Positions 26,379 to 34,655 of a stretch of 64,000 nt of DNA are shown here, in pieces. This DNA comes from JAZGGS01 sp963714405 (GTDB taxonomy: Bacteria > Bacteroidota > Ignavibacteria > Ignavibacteriales > Ignavibacteriaceae): the NCBI GenBank assembly GCA_963714405.1, contig CAVQOH010000006.1, positions 372,001 to 436,000 of the forward strand, given 5' to 3'. The notes beneath the pieces were generated by a model. The model was not told the DNA's origin. It did no database searches and saw only the letters and a list, made by a program, of their open reading frames with translations. Numbering within the stretch: position 1 is the stretch's first letter; each line of letters opens with the position of its first letter. The translations under genes were made by a program, and so were the position numbers.

Positions 26379-26666
26379 CTATTTAATTCTTGATTTGGCA
26401 AGTTTTATCAACAAATTAAAATCATCATTTATTAAAGCTTCCTTTTTTGCTCTGCTCCAACCCTTTATCTGCTTTTCAGCCCTGATTGCATCATTTACAT
26501 CACTGAATTTATTCGAATAAGCTAATATTACTGGGCGTCTATTTGAGGTATAACCTTTAAAAAATCCAGAGTTGTGTTCCGTAACTCTTTTTTTCAGATT
26601 AGAAGTTACACCTGTATAGTAACTATTATCAGAACATTGTACGATATAGACGAAGTAGTCTTTCAA
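26379..26666 (-). CDS. Small GIY-YIG nuclease-domain protein (UPF0213/YhbQ type)
   Basis: This is a 95-residue single-domain GIY-YIG protein. The catalytic strands read Y-F-V-Y-I-V-Q-C and Y-Y-T-G-V-T (variant GIY and YIG). Further conserved residues are the arginine in L-K-K-R-V-T-E-H-N, the K-G-Y-T-S segment and E-K-Q-I-K-G-W-S-R. Related proteins are DNA endonucleases or repair-like proteins of poorly defined role. The gene is bracketed by three copies of one palindromic repeat, one immediately after the stop codon and two upstream of the start. Nothing else lies between the repeats, so gene plus repeats look like a unit. Possible selfish mobility is an inference. Confidence 0.9.
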   Translation of the reverse strand: MKDYFVYIVQCSDNSYYTGVTSNLKKRVTEHNSGFFKGYTSNRRPVILAYSNKFSDVNDAIRAEKQIKGWSRAKKEALINDDFNLLIKLAKSRIK

Positions 26667-26714
26667 TTTAGTTCCACATGGTCTTCAACAAACTCAGATT
26701 ATTATTTTAGTTTG

Positions 26715-26743
26715 TGTCACACTGAGCTTGTCGAAGTGTGACA
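26715..26743 (+). repeat. Palindromic repeat, intact copy
   Basis: Arms TGTCACACT (26715-26723) and AGTGTGACA (26735-26743) pair perfectly around an 11-base centre GAGCTTGTCGA. The element lies 49 bases upstream of the GIY-YIG start codon. Confidence 0.85.
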
Positions 26744-26761
26744 AATACATCAATTTAAAGA

Positions 26762-26788
26762 GTCATCCTTCGACAGGCTCAGGATGAC
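26762..26788 (-). repeat. Palindromic repeat, inverted copy with covarying arms
   Basis: Arms GTCATCCT (26762-26769) and AGGATGAC (26781-26788) pair perfectly around TCGACAGGCTC. The centre is the reverse complement of that in the 26715 copy with one base changed. The arm sequence differs from that copy, but both sides have changed together so that pairing is kept. Confidence 0.85.
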
Positions 26789-26810
26789 ATTAATGTTTGT
26801 TTAAATTAAG

Positions 26811-27779
26811 TTATGCTACTAACAGTTTTCCACTTTTCATAAGTAGTTTTCCATCAAGGTAAACTGTTGGTTTCTTAATTATTCCATCAAGATGAATTGG
26901 TACATTGAAAGTTCCGCCCATAGTAATGTTATTACCAAGTGCAAGATGAACTGTTCCCATAACTTTTTCATCTTCCAATAAAATTCCGCTTAACTTTGCA
27001 CTATCGTTTGTACCAATTCCAAATTCTGCAATGTTGCGGGCACCTTTGCCAACTTTATCAAGCATTGCATTTAGTTTTTTTGCAGCGCTTCCACCCGTAA
27101 TTTTTGTTGCGAATCCGTCCTTAACTTCAATTTTAATATTTACGTTTCCAATCAATCCTAATCCAGCCATTGATCCATCAACAACAAAAATTCCGTTTGC
27201 TGTACCTTCAACGGGTGCGTTGTACGTTTCACCTGTAGGAAGATTTCCGCTTTCACCTTTTTTATGATATAATCCCTTGCTTGCTATTGCTGTTCTTCCT
27301 GCAATTGAAAATTCAATATCAGTTCCTGCAGGAGCAGTTATTTTTACGTTCTTTCCCTTTTCTAGTATTTTTTTAAGCTTGATTGATCTCTTAGAAATGG
27401 ATATATAATCTGCATTCATTCCACGAATCATAATTTCTTTTGTTATTCCGGGAAAGGTTGCAACTCTTACACCTTTTTTAGAAGCGTTCCTTCGTGCATC
27501 AGTGTGCGTCAGTGATTTTGCAGTTGGAATGAGAACAACATTAAATTTTTGCATTAGTTCGGCAATTGCAGAAGGTGGTTCTTCACCATTTATTTTTCCT
27601 GATTTCATTTCTACAAAAAGAGATTTATGACCCAGTCTTTTTGCATTTTCATAAAGTGAATAACCAATTTCACGCTTTTCTTCATCTGTAATTATAAGTA
27701 CTGATTCATTTTTTTTAACAGCCATGCAATCTTTAATTGCTATTACTGACGCAGTATCAAGTTTTGTAAGTTTTTTCAT
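26811..27779 (-). CDS. M29-like aminopeptidase (leucyl aminopeptidase T / NicX superfamily)
   Basis: This is a 322-residue protein with the two-part architecture of M29 metallo-aminopeptidases and the related ring-opening dioxygenase NicX. The N-terminal alpha/beta domain runs to about residue 130. The C-terminal metal-binding domain contains S-G-N-L-P-T-G-E-T, E-F-G-I-G-T-N and H-L-A-L-G-N-N-I-T-M-G-G with a later H-L-D-G-I-I. The glutamates and histidines in these motifs are the expected metal ligands. Peptidase activity is more likely than dioxygenase because there is no pyridine-degradation context. It stands alone. Confidence 0.78.
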   Translation of the reverse strand: MKKLTKLDTASVIAIKDCMAVKKNESVLIITDEEKREIGYSLYENAKRLGHKSLFVEMKSGKINGEEPPSAIAELMQKFNVVLIPTAKSLTHTDARRNASKKGVRVATFPGITKEIMIRGMNADYISISKRSIKLKKILEKGKNVKITAPAGTDIEFSIAGRTAIASKGLYHKKGESGNLPTGETYNAPVEGTANGIFVVDGSMAGLGLIGNVNIKIEVKDGFATKITGGSAAKKLNAMLDKVGKGARNIAEFGIGTNDSAKLSGILLEDEKVMGTVHLALGNNITMGGTFNVPIHLDGIIKKPTVYLDGKLLMKSGKLLVA

Positions 27780-27811
27780 AATTAAATAGGGATATTTTAT
27801 TGTAATATTTT

Positions 27812-28576
27812 TTACAGTGGAAAACCAACATTAAGCTGAATAACAGCACTAAACCCGCCTGAATCAATAAAGTTTTTATCTTCCTGGTTATTGTACGGGT
27901 CAGGCGGAAATATAATTCCATCCGGAACTCTCAGTTCTTCAATTTTCAAAGCTGTATAACCTGCAAGCCCTTCAATACTTATATAATCTTTAACAAGATG
28001 TAAAATTAATCCTGTACCAAATGAATAACTAAAAACATTATCATCACTTGTAAATTTTGTTATTTCTGTGTTTCCGGGATGGTTAACAGTACTTGTAAGT
28101 TTAACATTGTTAAAATGAACGGCTCCGTCTAAAATTTTCCAGCTTAAAATTGTCGTAAGATCAATTCCAACATCAAAGCCAATTGCCCAGTTTTTCAAAT
28201 CAAGATCATAAGAGTGATTTGTTGTACCTCCAATTGTATTTTCAGCTGCTTCATTATTTTTTCCGAGCGATTGGTAAAATCCCTTTGCGGTTACCATAAA
28301 TCCGCCTTCAAAGGAAGCACGAAAAATATTTATGCCAATTCTATAACCTGTAACAGAACTAAATTCACCAAGTTCATTTTGAAGTGAGGATGATTTTGCT
28401 TCGTTAAACTGTTTTATAAAACTATTTAAGCCATCCGCATTAAATTCCTGGTAAGTAATGCCACCGTATCCACCAACAAAACCAAGGCATCCAAAACCAA
28501 ATGTTTGCGGATAAATATTTATATTCATTAAAAAATATAAAGCAGCTAGCGATGAACAGAATTTTAATTTAAGCAT
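27812..28576 (-). CDS. Exported envelope protein, paralogue of the next gene
   Basis: This is a 254-residue protein with an N-terminal signal. It has no recognised family. The mature part has glycine- and aromatic-rich strands (F-V-G-G-Y-G-G-I-T-Y and E-G-L-A-G-Y-T-A-L) and ends D-S-G-G-F-S-A-V-I-Q-L-N-V-G-F-P. The same layout, with G-G-Y-G near the start, G-L-N at about residue 50 and a closing D-S-G-G-F motif, is seen in the gene immediately upstream, so the two are tandem duplicates. A small outer-membrane barrel is likely but not proven. Confidence 0.6.
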   Translation of the reverse strand: MLKLKFCSSLAALYFLMNINIYPQTFGFGCLGFVGGYGGITYQEFNADGLNSFIKQFNEAKSSSLQNELGEFSSVTGYRIGINIFRASFEGGFMVTAKGFYQSLGKNNEAAENTIGGTTNHSYDLDLKNWAIGFDVGIDLTTILSWKILDGAVHFNNVKLTSTVNHPGNTEITKFTSDDNVFSYSFGTGLILHLVKDYISIEGLAGYTALKIEELRVPDGIIFPPDPYNNQEDKNFIDSGGFSAVIQLNVGFPL

Positions 28577-28615
28577 AATTTATTTTTAGTTGAATATTTA
28601 CAACTAAGTACAATT

Positions 28616-29320
28616 TTAATTAAACGGCAACCCAACGGTTAATACCGCAACCGCAAAAAAACCACCGCTATCAACAATATCATTAATCACATCAATATTA
28701 TCATCACCCTCTTCTAAATTTGCTTTATCAACTGAAAAAAACGAATAACCACCAAGTACTTCAAGCGCTACGTATGGAGGAAATGGGTAATATACAATAC
28801 CAGCATCCGCAGTAAATCCAATATTACTTTCAGGGGACTTGAATACGATATCATCAAACCCATCTCCAGTTCTTGTCAGCTCGGCACTGGTCCATGAAAG
28901 ATATGCATCAAATATCCGAATATCAAAACTATTGCTAACAATGTACGAAAAACTCATTCCAAGATTCCATTGATTAATATCCAGCTTCATATCCTGACCG
29001 GTTAGCTCTTGTTTTTCAGTCATCGATTGATAATAAAACTTAAAACCAACCATTACCTGCTCACGCTGAAGTTGTATAATGTTAGCTCCGACTCTCCATC
29101 CCATTGCTGTTCCAAAATCCTTTATTCCTTCAATATTAACAGTTACTTCGTTCAATCCTTGAGCACCAAACATTTGGATCCCATAACCACCAAATATTCC
29201 GCTTTGTATAAGTGATGAAAAAATTGAACCCACACCACAGCAATCATCCTGTGCTTTGAGCGAGTTTGATCCAAGAAAGATAAAAATTCCTGTAATCACA
29301 ATAGAAAAGAGTTTCCGCAT
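28616..29320 (-). CDS. Exported envelope protein, paralogue of the downstream gene
   Basis: This protein has 234 residues from the ATG at 29320, which sits six bases after a GGAGG ribosome-binding site. An upstream ATG at 29332 lies before that site and is rejected. It has a signal peptide ending near S-L-K-A-Q, then G-G-Y-G-I-Q-M-F and aromatic strands. It closes with D-S-G-G-F-F-A-V-A-V-L-T-V-G-L-P-F-N, parallel to its neighbour. A terminal F-N and strand periodicity suggest an outer-membrane barrel. No function is assigned. Confidence 0.6.
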   Translation of the reverse strand: MRKLFSIVITGIFIFLGSNSLKAQDDCCGVGSIFSSLIQSGIFGGYGIQMFGAQGLNEVTVNIEGIKDFGTAMGWRVGANIIQLQREQVMVGFKFYYQSMTEKQELTGQDMKLDINQWNLGMSFSYIVSNSFDIRIFDAYLSWTSAELTRTGDGFDDIVFKSPESNIGFTADAGIVYYPFPPYVALEVLGGYSFFSVDKANLEEGDDNIDVINDIVDSGGFFAVAVLTVGLPFN

Positions 29321-29490
29321 TGAATCCTCCATAAGAATTTGATTTTGTATAATTTCTTAAAAAATATTCTTTTCTTACTTTTTAATTAAAATTTGCAAGA
29401 ATTTGATTTGAATTCGCTAAGATAACGCCTTCAGTAAAAGATTGCAAACGATATGTTTTGAAAATTTAACTGATTGATTTATTGAAATTG

Positions 29491-29522
29491 GCAGGGAATT
29501 AATCATGAAATTAACTCCCTGC
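29491..29522 (-). terminator. Hairpin downstream of the OPT transporter
   Basis: A 13-base stem (GCAGGGAATTAAT / ATTAACTCCCTGC, one G-T pair) with a six-base loop begins 26 bases after the OPT stop codon. The T-rich tail on the minus strand is short. Confidence 0.55.
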
Positions 29523-29547
29523 TGTTACTAAGTTTACTTAAAATGTT

Positions 29548-31557
29548 TTAGTTTGATTTATCTCTTCCTGCCATAAACTCTTTTAAGGGGTATCTTATAA
29601 GTACAAAAGCAAGTATTGCAAAAACAACTAAACCTAAATACCAGAAACCTTCAAACTCTTCAGGGATGCCAAAAGTATTTTTTAAACTGATACCTGCGCC
29701 TACAAAGCCTGCTAAAATAATTCCGACTAATGCTTCTCCTGCCACCAGACCTGATGCAAGCAGTAAACCAGTATTATGAACAACTTCCTTTTCTGATTCG
29801 CTTGCTTTTTTCCTTTCAGCCATTTTATCTACTGCAAACTTTATCAATCCACCAATAAAAATTGCAAAAGTAGTCGGGAAAGGAAGATACATTCCAACAG
29901 CAATCAACATAGGTGAAGGTGATTTAATAAGAATTAATGCAACTGCAAAAAACATTCCTGCAATAACCAGTGGCCATGCCATTTCACCACCCACAATTCC
30001 CTGCGCAACCATTGCCATCAATCCAGCTTGAGGAGCAGGCAGTGCATCACTTCCAATTCCATTTGCCTGGTGAAGTAATATAATTGGGAAAATTAAAATG
30101 AGTGCTGCAAATGTAACACCGATTAGTTCGCCCACTTCCATTTTCCACGGTGTTCCACCAAGAAGCTGCCCAATTTTTAAATCCTGCATCATATCACCGG
30201 CAACTCCTGCTACTACGCAAACAACTGATGCAACCGCTAAAGCAGCTATAACACCGGGATTTCCATCCATACCAATTAATACCATAAGCACTGCGGCAAT
30301 AAGTAATGTTGAAAGAGTTAAACCGGAAATTGGGTTTGATGAGCTTCCAATGATTCCAACCAAGTAACCGGCAACGGCTGCAAAAACGAATGCGGCAACT
30401 GCCATCACAACAGCAGAAAGTACTGCAGAACCAATAGAATTAATAAAGATTTCGTAAACACCAATCATCACTAAAATTATAACGCCAACTGAGATAAGTA
30501 TCATTTTAAATGGAAGATCTTTATCTGTGCGTAATTCCTCTTTACCTTCCTGGTTTTTTGCTGCTTTAATATCTTTAAAACCCTTTCCAACTCCTTCTAT
30601 TAAGCTTTTGCGCATTGTAAAAAGTGTGTAAAATGCACCAACCAGCATACCTCCAACAGCAATTGGTTTTACAGTTGCATTGTAAGCCATCCCGGCAATA
30701 GTTAACCAATCTTCACCCGTACTTGCAACTGCTTCAGAAAGGTTGTTAAACATTAAAAACAAAACAATCGGCATTAAGAAAACCCATCCAAAAACACCGC
30801 CCGAAAAAGTTATAGAAGCAAGACGAAATCCAATTATATAACCTACTCCTAAAAAAGCCGGTGAAGCCGCTGGACTCATCGCAAGAAATCCGCCTTTTTG
30901 TTCTACAGTGGAGATTATTTCAGATTTATTATTAACAAGGTTTATCTTGGATGCACCAAATTGCCAGAATCCTCTTACAGTATCTTTTATTAAAGTAATT
31001 CCGTTTGCATTTTTGAAAATTTCAATCAACGCACCTAAACCAAGAGTTGCAAAAACAAATTTTGCACCTGTATTACCTCCCTGCCCTGCTTTAACTATTT
31101 CAGTACATGCCTGGCTTTCAGGGAACGGTAAAGTTTTATCTCCAACAAGAGTTTTTCTTAAAATTGTTATAAGAAGTACACCAAGAATTCCACCAACAAG
31201 CATTAACAGGGTGCTTTCCCAGTAGTTAAAATCTTCCCAAACACCGCTTATTACAAAAGCCGGAATGGTAAATATGGCACCTGCTGCAAGTGCTTCTCCA
31301 ACCGATGCGGTTGTACGCGAAATATTTTCTTCCAGCACATTACCTTTAAATATTTTTAGTACAGCCATTGCAATAACAGCTGCAGGAAAAGTTGCCGCTA
31401 CCGTCATTCCTGCTTTTAAACCCAGATAAACATTAGCTGAACCAAGTATCATTGCAAGTAATACACCCAATGAAAGTGACTTAAAGGTTAGCTCCTTCAT
31501 TGTTTTACCAGGTGGAACATAAGGTGTGAAATTTGAACCCGTATTATTATCTGCCAT
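29548..31557 (-). CDS. OPT-family oligopeptide transporter
   Basis: This is a large membrane protein of 669 residues from the ATG at 31557, which is eight bases from an AGGAG site. An ATG two codons earlier is too close to that site. It has about 14-16 helices. Near the N-terminus are L-G-L-K-A-G-M-T-V-A-A-T-F-P-A-A-V and L-P-F-P-E-S-Q-A-C-T-E-I-V-K-A-G, both typical of prokaryotic OPT transporters. D-M-M-Q-D-L-K-I-G-Q-L-L-G is also conserved. These carry peptides or metal chelates by proton symport. It has no other transporter genes beside it. Confidence 0.9.
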   Translation of the reverse strand: MADNNTGSNFTPYVPPGKTMKELTFKSLSLGVLLAMILGSANVYLGLKAGMTVAATFPAAVIAMAVLKIFKGNVLEENISRTTASVGEALAAGAIFTIPAFVISGVWEDFNYWESTLLMLVGGILGVLLITILRKTLVGDKTLPFPESQACTEIVKAGQGGNTGAKFVFATLGLGALIEIFKNANGITLIKDTVRGFWQFGASKINLVNNKSEIISTVEQKGGFLAMSPAASPAFLGVGYIIGFRLASITFSGGVFGWVFLMPIVLFLMFNNLSEAVASTGEDWLTIAGMAYNATVKPIAVGGMLVGAFYTLFTMRKSLIEGVGKGFKDIKAAKNQEGKEELRTDKDLPFKMILISVGVIILVMIGVYEIFINSIGSAVLSAVVMAVAAFVFAAVAGYLVGIIGSSSNPISGLTLSTLLIAAVLMVLIGMDGNPGVIAALAVASVVCVVAGVAGDMMQDLKIGQLLGGTPWKMEVGELIGVTFAALILIFPIILLHQANGIGSDALPAPQAGLMAMVAQGIVGGEMAWPLVIAGMFFAVALILIKSPSPMLIAVGMYLPFPTTFAIFIGGLIKFAVDKMAERKKASESEKEVVHNTGLLLASGLVAGEALVGIILAGFVGAGISLKNTFGIPEEFEGFWYLGLVVFAILAFVLIRYPLKEFMAGRDKSN

Positions 31558-31921
31558 AACCATAACTCCTGTTGATGAGAGAATTTACAGATTATTCAGG
31601 ATGAACATCTGAAATAAAATTTATAAAAGCAAACAATATTTTTATTATTATAAAGTGATTAAAAAGATGATAATTGAGTTTCCTCTAACTTTTATTTAAT
31701 TTGATTATAGCAATTGATGATAAATCCACTTCTGTTTACTAAAAATCTTGTATTGGGAATACTGGCCTGCTGCAATTAGGTTATGATATGGTGGATAGGA
31801 ACTGGCTGGAGATGATTAAAAACAAATTATTAAATGGAAAGTATGCAGGATATTAACTTTTGAGAAGGTAATTCTAGCAGGTTAATAAGATGTTAGGTGC
31901 CTTGGATAGTATACGATAATT
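31558..31921. other. Gene-free stretch between the OPT gene and the AAA ATPase island
   Basis: This stretch is AT-rich and probably holds the divergent promoters. A 37-codon frame at 31746-31856 (C-I-G-N-T-G-L-L-Q-L-G, ending K-Y-A-G-Y) reads like protein but has a stop codon immediately before it and no start. It may be the remnant of a lost gene. The ten-base motif TGTTAGGTGC lies at 31891. Nothing else is seen. Confidence 0.4.
31891..31900 (+). repeat. attC-like core box TGTTAGGTGC, copy 1
   Basis: The motif contains GTTAGGT, which fits the integron recombination core GTTRRRY. It lies 31 bases before the AAA ATPase start. The same ten bases recur at 33481, 33 bases before the next gene. 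No integrase gene is in the window. Confidence 0.35.
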
Positions 31922-33289
31922 ATGAAAACATTTAAAAACCTACTACGTACCCCGGAAACACAAATTGACGATTGGCTCCACAATCAGCTGGGTCGCACAT
32001 CTGTTTCCAGGTACGTGGTAAGCAAAAAACAATTTGCCGCATATCGATTCGTTGACTTATATAATGCTATCGAATCAATAGCAAAAACTCAGAACAATCT
32101 CCGAATTATAGAGTCTGATAATTTCGAAGATCTGTCATCTTTGATACATAATGCAAAGACACAATGGGCATATCGGCAAATAAACAAGTCATCCAGGACT
32201 GCCTGGCCGGTTGGAGCCGACGATGAAGTTTTTCTGCCGGTTGATCGATATTGGATCTATGACGTGTCGGAAAATGGTCACTCGTATTCTATAGTGATCA
32301 GGCTCAAGTATATAATCCAGATAGAAATGAACACCGTTGAAATTGCTGCAAAAAACACCGATATAAGTGCAGCTCTAATCAAGAAAATTTCCACTCAAAG
32401 TATTGCAGTTTCAATCTATCGGCAGAAAATGTTTGCATTAAGCTTTGAAACTGGTTCGAAGGATGAATACGGTGATATAGAAAAGCCGGAAAGGCTGCGA
32501 ATAAATTTCAAAACGGCTTCTGAAGTATCGCGTGAAGATTTTGTTGTTGATTATGATGTATTTAACACTCTCAAACGTAATGTTATCGATCTTCAGATCC
32601 ACCGCGAAAGACTTCGGAAAATTGGAGTTCCAATCAGGCGGGGTGTACTTCTTTATGGGGCTCCCGGTACAGGGAAAACATATGCTTGCAGATACATCTG
32701 CGGAGCTCTTCCGAATACAACACGGATTTTTGTAGCGGGAACAGCGCTGGGAAAGGTTGCACAAATTTTTGATTTAGCGCGGACATACCAGCCGTCGATT
32801 GTTATTTTGGAGGATGTCGATTTGGTCTTTGCCTCCCGCGATATCAACTTTTATAGTTCAGCCCTGGGAGATCTCCTTGATCAAATGGATGGAGTACGAC
32901 CCTTCGAAGACATAGGGGTGATTCTAACTACGAACTCTATAGAGCGAATGGAAGCTGCGATTAAAGATAGGCCTGGCCGTATAAGTCAGTGCATTTATTT
33001 CGGCGCACCTGGTAAGGCTCTTCGTGAAAAGTTCATCGCTCAATATGCTAAGAATTACGACTATTCGGCAGCGGATAAGGATGAATTGTTAGAGATGTCA
33101 AAAGGAACTACTCCTGCATTCATTAAAGAGTGGATCCATAGAACCGTTCAATTTGCATCTGAACGGGTCTTCAATGAAGAAGATGCGTTTATTCTTCAGA
33201 CCTCTGATTTCAGATCAGCTTTTGAGGAGATGAAACGGTTCACAGATGAGAGCAGCGGGCGAATTATTGGATTCCTGGGTAGTACTTAG
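31922..33289 (+). CDS. AAA-family ATPase with an unrecognised N-terminal domain
   Basis: This is a 455-residue ATPase. The C-terminal AAA module is complete: Walker A G-A-P-G-T-G-K-T (246-253), Walker B I-V-I-L-E-D-V-D (293-300), sensor-1 Asn338 in T-T-N-S, and the arginine-finger region D-R-P-G-R-I (350-353). The arrangement resembles the SpoVK/Bcs1-like group that remodels or unfolds proteins. The first 210 residues form a separate domain that I do not recognise, probably a substrate adaptor. There is no transmembrane helix and no protease domain. The gene uses more G- and C-ending codons than its neighbours, which suggests transfer. It lies in a cassette-like island with a small membrane protein and a GNAT-like gene. 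Confidence 0.88.
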   Translation: MKTFKNLLRTPETQIDDWLHNQLGRTSVSRYVVSKKQFAAYRFVDLYNAIESIAKTQNNLRIIESDNFEDLSSLIHNAKTQWAYRQINKSSRTAWPVGADDEVFLPVDRYWIYDVSENGHSYSIVIRLKYIIQIEMNTVEIAAKNTDISAALIKKISTQSIAVSIYRQKMFALSFETGSKDEYGDIEKPERLRINFKTASEVSREDFVVDYDVFNTLKRNVIDLQIHRERLRKIGVPIRRGVLLYGAPGTGKTYACRYICGALPNTTRIFVAGTALGKVAQIFDLARTYQPSIVILEDVDLVFASRDINFYSSALGDLLDQMDGVRPFEDIGVILTTNSIERMEAAIKDRPGRISQCIYFGAPGKALREKFIAQYAKNYDYSAADKDELLEMSKGTTPAFIKEWIHRTVQFASERVFNEEDAFILQTSDFRSAFEEMKRFTDESSGRIIGFLGST

Positions 33290-33480
33290 AATTTAATTAA
33301 CCCATGCTTTTAGCTTAATGCGAGTTTGGCTTGGCATACATGGTTTTTAGGGTTATTTGCCAGGAATGTAGTTTGATGTTTAATGCTTTTGAAAAATAAA
33401 TAAAGCTAAAAACTGTGCTTGCAAAGAAAGATCAACACAGTTTATTAAATTAGGGGGAGTTGTGTTTTAACAAAATACAC

Positions 33481-33490
33481 TGTTAGGTGC
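33481..33490 (+). repeat. attC-like core box TGTTAGGTGC, copy 2
   Basis: This is identical to the motif at 31891 and lies 33 bases before the start of the small membrane protein gene. It follows a non-coding tail with an interrupted inverted repeat (TAACCC near 33298, GGGTTA near 33350). Confidence 0.35.
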
Positions 33491-33513
33491 TAATTAACAG
33501 AAAGGAGACTCTA

Positions 33514-33783
33514 ATGCTATATCTAATGCCAAGATGGGAAGAGACACGCAAGATGGGTAGAAATAGGTTCATCCAGTTATATGGCGTTGTGATGTCTCTT
33601 TCTATTTTCCTATCTCTGGCTGTCTTGGTTAGCTTTTTTGTTTTGGATCACCCAATCACTCTAGGCTTTTTCGTGGGAATTTTTATTGTCTTCACAATCC
33701 TTGGCTATTTTATAGGGAAGTTGTGGTGGGAAATTGGCGAAAAGAAAGCTGGTTTTAAACAAAACAAAGAGGAAACACAATAA
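33514..33783 (+). CDS. Small two-helix membrane protein
   Basis: This protein has 89 residues from the ATG at 33514, placed six bases after AAAGGAG. A frame extension to 33487 lacks such a site. Two hydrophobic helices at about 20-45 and 49-69 are separated by a short D-H-P-I-T turn, and the charged tail (G-E-K-K-A-G-F-K-Q-N-K-E-E) is probably cytoplasmic. No family is recognised. It sits between two attC-like motifs and may be a cassette-borne gene. A long non-coding tail of some 375 bases follows. Confidence 0.65.
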   Translation: MLYLMPRWEETRKMGRNRFIQLYGVVMSLSIFLSLAVLVSFFVLDHPITLGFFVGIFIVFTILGYFIGKLWWEIGEKKAGFKQNKEETQ

Positions 33784-34159
33784 ACAAATTCAGTTATTCA
33801 TCAAACTTGCGCAAATATCGGTTTGAATAAAGAATAATAATTTAAGACTGATTAAATGAAGATAATGCAGGTTAGTTTAGCTCCAAAAAAAGTCCACCTA
33901 GCACGTGCCTCAACCTGAATGCCTTTTTAGCTTGGGGTTAATTTTGTTTTTGATGTGTTGTTTTAGTTCTGGTTTTAGATTCTAAGTGTTATTGTTAATT
34001 AATTAACCAGCCTCCGGTGCGTGAGGAGAAAACAATTTACGCACCTTCGGCTTAATCATCGGCAATTGTGTTTTACTCGGCTTCCCTGTTATGGGTGGCC
34101 CCGCCAAGGCGGGGTAAACTGGCTTGGCGCAATGTCGTTATTCAACCATAGTTAAAAGT
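33784..34159. other. Gene-free stretch with hairpins, attC-like in style
   Basis: No gene was found. The stretch holds an imperfect hairpin (GCCTCCGGTGCGT at 34010-34022 with ACGCACCTTCGGC at 34039-34051, seven plus three pairs) and a perfect GC palindrome at 34099-34114. Its right end reads GGCGC (34126-34130), a spacer, and GTTAT (34137-34141) shortly before the GNAT-like gene. Its left side has TTAACCAGCC near 34003. This AAC-to-GTT layout with internal imperfect palindromes is what integron attC sites look like, but the match to consensus is incomplete. Confidence 0.4.
34099..34114. repeat. GC-rich perfect palindrome
   Basis: CCCCGCC and GGCGGGG flank a central AA. The element stands out in an AT-rich background and lies inside the attC-like stretch before the GNAT-like gene. 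Confidence 0.8.
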
Positions 34160-34642
34160 ATGATTAAAGAATTTGTACCAAAAGACTTTGTAATTCCATT
34201 GCCGTTGAAAACTGATAATTATAGATTAGAGATTCTTACTCCAAAAGTTGGCAAAATAGACTACCAAGCCGTTATGAGCAGTAAAGAGAGATTGCGATCA
34301 GTATTTGGAGAATCAACACAATGGCCAAAAGATGATTTGTCTTTAGAGGAAAACATTGAGGATCTGAGAAGACACGAAAAGGAGTTCTTGCAAAGAAAAG
34401 CTTTTGCTTATACAGTTTTGAACCCTACAGGAGATAAATGTATTGGTTGTGTTTATATTGATCCGAGTTATAAAATAAAATATGATTGTGAAGTTTATTT
34501 ATGGGTTAGAGACAGTGAATTAACCTTGGATAAAGATTTATATCAAAATGTAAAGTCTTGGTTAAATATGCATTGGCCATTTAAGAATACTGCTTTCCCT
34601 GGAAGAGAAATTACTTGGGAAGAATGGAATATAATTAAATGA
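34160..34642 (+). CDS. GNAT-like acetyltransferase
   Basis: This is a 160-residue protein beginning M-I-K-E-F-V-P-K-D-F; a frame extension to a TTG at 34124 would run into the attC-like end. The segment T-Q-W-P-K-D-D-L-S-L-E-E-N-I-E-D-L, then F-A-Y-T-V-L-N and C-I-G-C-V-Y-I-D-P, resembles a subgroup of GNAT N-acetyltransferases. The acetyl-CoA loop (Q/R-x-x-G-x-G/A) is not evident, so activity is uncertain. Such genes are frequent cargo of integron cassettes. It is flanked by matching complementary boxes (GTTAT/GGCGC before, ATAAC/GCGCC after). Confidence 0.65.
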   Translation: MIKEFVPKDFVIPLPLKTDNYRLEILTPKVGKIDYQAVMSSKERLRSVFGESTQWPKDDLSLEENIEDLRRHEKEFLQRKAFAYTVLNPTGDKCIGCVYIDPSYKIKYDCEVYLWVRDSELTLDKDLYQNVKSWLNMHWPFKNTAFPGREITWEEWNIIK

Positions 34643-34655
34643 TTTTTATGGTTGT

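Noticed and set aside
31922..34642. Toxin-antitoxin or restriction system in the island
   Set aside because: None of the three genes shows toxin, antitoxin, methylase or nuclease motifs. A defence role for the AAA protein remains only a possibility.
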